DNA from: Chitinophaga barathri
GTDB lineage: Bacteria; Bacteroidota; Bacteroidia; Chitinophagales; Chitinophagaceae
NCBI RefSeq assembly: GCF_003807585.1
Contig: NZ_RMBX01000003.1
Span: 124,001 to 188,000, forward strand
Reading direction: 5' to 3'
DNA: 64,000 nucleotides
The notes under the pieces were generated by a model. It ran no database searches. It worked only from the letters and a program-made list of their open reading frames with translations, and was not told where the DNA came from. Made by a program: the position numbers and the translations under genes. Below, piece after piece: positions 61,647 to 64,000 of this stretch. Within the stretch, counting starts at the first letter, position 1. Each line of letters starts with the position of its first letter.

Positions 61647-63485
61647 TTAGAAAAGGATGGAATAGCTCAGCCGGCCCTTTACGGGGATGATCAGCTCTTT
61701 TTTGCCTGCTGCATCGCGCACGAAGGGTTTGGCCCCTCCGGCGTCCTGTAATTGCAGATACCAGGCTTTTCCATCCACCAGGTACAGGTCTTTGCCCAGC
61801 GCTTCGATCTGCGCGCCTTCGGCGAGTTTGGCATAGAGGTCCGCCGCCGGCGCGGATACGTTCAGCTCGCGGCTGATGCCGTGGCCGTCTTCAGATACGC
61901 GGATGGCGTCCGTAACGGTGCTGCCGTGGATCTGGTAACGGAAAGTGGGCCGGTCTTTTTCATCCAGCACATAACCTTTGGGGCGGTAGCCGCTGCCCGT
62001 GGTGTCCGCGCTCCAGGCATCCTGCTGGGTAGCCAGCCTGCCGAGGGTAAAGAACGGCAGTCCTAAACGCTGGATGGCACCTTGCGGACGGGCGGTACCA
62101 TTGCCGCGTTCATGCCACATGGGGGTCGTTTCCAGGAAAGCGCCGCGCCACACCTGTACCAGCATACCACGGTCCATATCGTAGGTATAATGTACGTTCA
62201 GGGGGCTGCCTACAGACACTGCGTGTACGATCTTCTGCTGCTGGCCCGGCACATCGATGAAGCTGCGGAGGATCGTGTTCTGATCCGCGTTTACCATGAT
62301 GGGATCGGTATCGTCCGGTGTGATGGCGTCCCCGATATAGGAATCGCGCAGACCGGGGCCGGAGATCACCAGGCCCAGCGTGGGGGTGCCCCAATCGCCT
62401 GAGCGGCTGTAAATGACCTCGATGGGCGTTTCTCCCGCGGGTAATTGTATTTTTTCACGGTTACGGCCGGAACCGGTGATGTCCCTGCCGTTTACGCGGA
62501 TAAATCCGCCGCCGCCCTGTGAAGCAAGCGCCATGTTATAATCGCCGGCTTCCCGGACGTTCAGTTTGCCGGTATAATGCAGTACATATTCTTTGGATAA
62601 AGGGCCGGCGTTTGCGGTCAGTATGGGAGAAGAACCTGTTGCCACCGGTTTGGCGGTGTCCAGGCGTTCTTTTTTAAACTGGCCGTTGAACACGCGGTAT
62701 TGCAGGCCGGAGAGTACGGGCGCCGGTGTTTTGAATTCGCGTACGGAGATGTTGCGGAAAGCAACCGCTCCATGATCGCCCTGGATACGGAGCGGGCCGG
62801 TGGCTTTTTCGTCGCCGCCGATGGCTCCGCGGGTAGGCCCTTGCAGTTCAACGTTTTCGTGAATGAGCACGCCGTTCAGTTCCGCGCGGATGATGCGGGC
62901 ATTGGCGGTCTTTTTGCCGGATGCGTCGAAGCGGGGCGCCTGGAAAGAAACTTTCAGATGTTGCCACAGGCCGGGCGCCTTGCTGGCGTTCTGGCGGGGG
63001 GCGTAGCCCTGGTAGCCTTTCTGGCCTTCGGGTTTGCTGTCGTCCCAGCGTTCGTAGATTCCGCCGTTGTCTCCGGGGCGGGGGCTGGTAGTACCCCAGC
63101 TGTCGAGGAGCTGCAATTCATAACGTCCCTGGAGATAGATGCCGGAGTTGGAACCTTCCGCCATCATGTAATCCAGTTCAAGGTCTATGTCCCCGAATTC
63201 CTTGTTGGAGAAGAGGTCTTCCCCGTGTTGTTTTTTACCGGGCAGGTTGACGAGGATGCCGGCGCCATTGGAGGTTTCGAGCACATTTGGTTTACCGAGG
63301 CGTGCATGAACGTCAGAAGCCAGCTGCCAGCTGCTGCCGGGCTGCCTGAAGGCGGATAAATCCTGCAGGGGCCATTGGGCGGACTGTGCCGCCACGGGCT
63401 GGCTGAGAGCCAGGCCTGCGCCGCATGCATACAAAAAGCCGATCCATGACCGGCCGGGTTTACTGTTTTTCGATCTGTGTACCAT
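61647..63485 (-). CDS. DUF1080 (3-keto-disaccharide hydrolase-like) secreted protein
   Basis: A 612-residue exported protein. The first half is the DUF1080 concanavalin-like domain (about 40-250: FSNKEFGDIDLELDYMMAEGSNSGIYLQGRYELQLLDSW ... FRNISVREF). The middle (about 265-380) looks like a PA14 or C-type sandwich (HYTGKLNVREAGDYNMALASQGGGGFIRVNG). The C-terminal part is not recognised. DUF1080 enzymes have been linked to cleavage of 3-keto-glycosides, which fits an oxidase-like partner next door. Confidence 0.8.
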   Translation of the reverse strand: MVHRSKNSKPGRSWIGFLYACGAGLALSQPVAAQSAQWPLQDLSAFRQPGSSWQLASDVHARLGKPNVLETSNGAGILVNLPGKKQHGEDLFSNKEFGDIDLELDYMMAEGSNSGIYLQGRYELQLLDSWGTTSPRPGDNGGIYERWDDSKPEGQKGYQGYAPRQNASKAPGLWQHLKVSFQAPRFDASGKKTANARIIRAELNGVLIHENVELQGPTRGAIGGDEKATGPLRIQGDHGAVAFRNISVREFKTPAPVLSGLQYRVFNGQFKKERLDTAKPVATGSSPILTANAGPLSKEYVLHYTGKLNVREAGDYNMALASQGGGGFIRVNGRDITGSGRNREKIQLPAGETPIEVIYSRSGDWGTPTLGLVISGPGLRDSYIGDAITPDDTDPIMVNADQNTILRSFIDVPGQQQKIVHAVSVGSPLNVHYTYDMDRGMLVQVWRGAFLETTPMWHERGNGTARPQGAIQRLGLPFFTLGRLATQQDAWSADTTGSGYRPKGYVLDEKDRPTFRYQIHGSTVTDAIRVSEDGHGISRELNVSAPAADLYAKLAEGAQIEALGKDLYLVDGKAWYLQLQDAGGAKPFVRDAAGKKELIIPVKGRLSYSILF

Positions 63486-63910
63486 AGTTGCGGTAAAATA
63501 TAAAATGTTTTGTTTGCTAAAACGATTTTGTTACGGATGGTAAAAATAAACGGCAGTGCAAACCTTTGCACAGCATCAGTTACAGGCGTTTACGCCGAAA
63601 AGTACTTATACAGACGGGATGAATGGCGGGGATTTACCAATAAAAGGACATCTATTTATAAAAAAATGACAACGGACCGGGCGGGCGGGCATGTTTTTTC
63701 CGGAGTAACGCTTTGGTTTGCAGGCTTGAAGGAAAAGCGGCCGGGGAAGGGAATTTAACCGGGAAAGCTGGCGGCGGGAATGCCCTGTTCAGGTTTCGCC
63801 TGGCCTGTAAGGCTGGCCATGGAATGATGGTGGTTTATCGATTAAGCAGATGGCATTGATTGGGTGCTCACCATCCCGAAGTAAGGCGGCTTAGGGGTAG
63901 TTCTTAATAT

Positions 63911-63938
63911 AAAAAGACGGGCCACATCGCTGCGGCCC
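63911..63938 (-). terminator. Terminator for a minus-strand gene entering from the right edge
   Basis: 8-bp stem (GGGCCGCA with TGTGGCCC, minus strand, one GU) around a GCGA tetraloop, then CG and TCTTTTT. It fits the gene end at 63963. The remaining gap 63486-63910 shows no convincing gene or repeat. Confidence 0.6.
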
Positions 63939-63962
63939 CGCCAGGAGTTATCATAAGGGAAC

Positions 63963-64000
63963 TTATTTAAAATGAAGGGAGCCTGCGTTATCGAAATAAT
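63963..64000 (-). CDS. Possible 3' end of a minus-strand gene cut by the window edge
   Basis: On the minus strand the last 12 codons before a TAA at 63963-63965 read YFDNAGSLHFK. The adjacent terminator supports a real 3' end. Too short to assign; other frames are also open here. Confidence 0.3.
   Translation of the reverse strand, partial: YFDNAGSLHFK

Noticed and set aside
63510..63758. Plus-strand 82-codon ORF at the right edge
   Set aside because: No signal, motif or homology, and it overlaps the leader of the DUF1080 gene; not supported.

Overview
The window looks like a chromosomal segment of a soil-type Bacteroidota, most likely Chitinophagaceae (Chitinophaga-like). This is inferred from two SusC/SusD pairs, a FecR/ECF-sigma regulated polysaccharide utilization locus (PUL), type IX secretion parts (a PorP/SprF protein, a PorE-like OmpA protein, a type B sorting domain), many lipoproteins with Bacteroidota-style lipoboxes, and TAnnTTTG-like promoter boxes. 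No rRNA, tRNA, CRISPR array, prophage or complete insertion sequence was seen.

Layout. 1-3.7 kb: the end of an exopolysaccharide cluster (a 5'-truncated sugar-phosphate transferase overlapping a CpsB/YwqE-type PHP phosphatase), then a degenerate histidine-kinase-like protein and a WalJ/YycJ-type metallo-beta-lactamase-fold hydrolase. 3.7-11.8 kb: mixed housekeeping and hypothetical genes (UPF0114 membrane protein, DUF3472, GNAT, topB, DUF4256, EcsC, L,D-transpeptidase-like lipoprotein). 10.7-19.4 kb: a LacI-type regulator divergent from a SusC/SusD pair, then a small TonB-C-like protein and a Tat-exported Gfo/Idh/MocA oxidoreductase. 19.9-24 kb, minus strand: VOC protein, arylsulfatase, lectin/PKD type IX cargo. 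24-28.4 kb: a protein with DAC (c-di-AMP synthase-like) motifs, a TPR-AAA ATPase, a TPR membrane protein and a cupin. 28.5-36.8 kb: a metallophosphoesterase-PQQ propeller fusion, a lipoprotein, GNAT, a MuiA-like protein, a possible structured RNA and a DUF5916 outer-membrane protein. 37-47.3 kb, minus strand: a complete beta-glucan PUL (ECF sigma, FecR, SusC with STN domain, SusD, PKD lipoprotein, GH16, GH30). 47.4-57.1 kb: LLM flavin oxidoreductase, DUF4349 lipoprotein, GH95-like hydrolase, Rieske oxygenase overlapping an amino-acid permease, and the PorE/PorP-like pair. 57.4-64 kb: an orphan hypothetical, an AraC regulator, a propeller-cytochrome c protein with a DUF1080 protein, and possibly the 3' end of one more minus-strand gene.

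The functional themes are glycan sensing, import and breakdown, cell-surface polysaccharide, and the type IX machinery that exports surface enzymes. The features most worth following up are: a family of three long palindromic elements (about 140-240 bp), two of which form a near-identical inverted pair around 11 kb; the DAC-like gene upstream of a TPR-AAA module; a possible antisense RNA opposite the leader of the second susC; and a structured, terminator-ended region at 34.26-34.54 kb. Calls rest on reading translations and motifs by eye; no database search was run.
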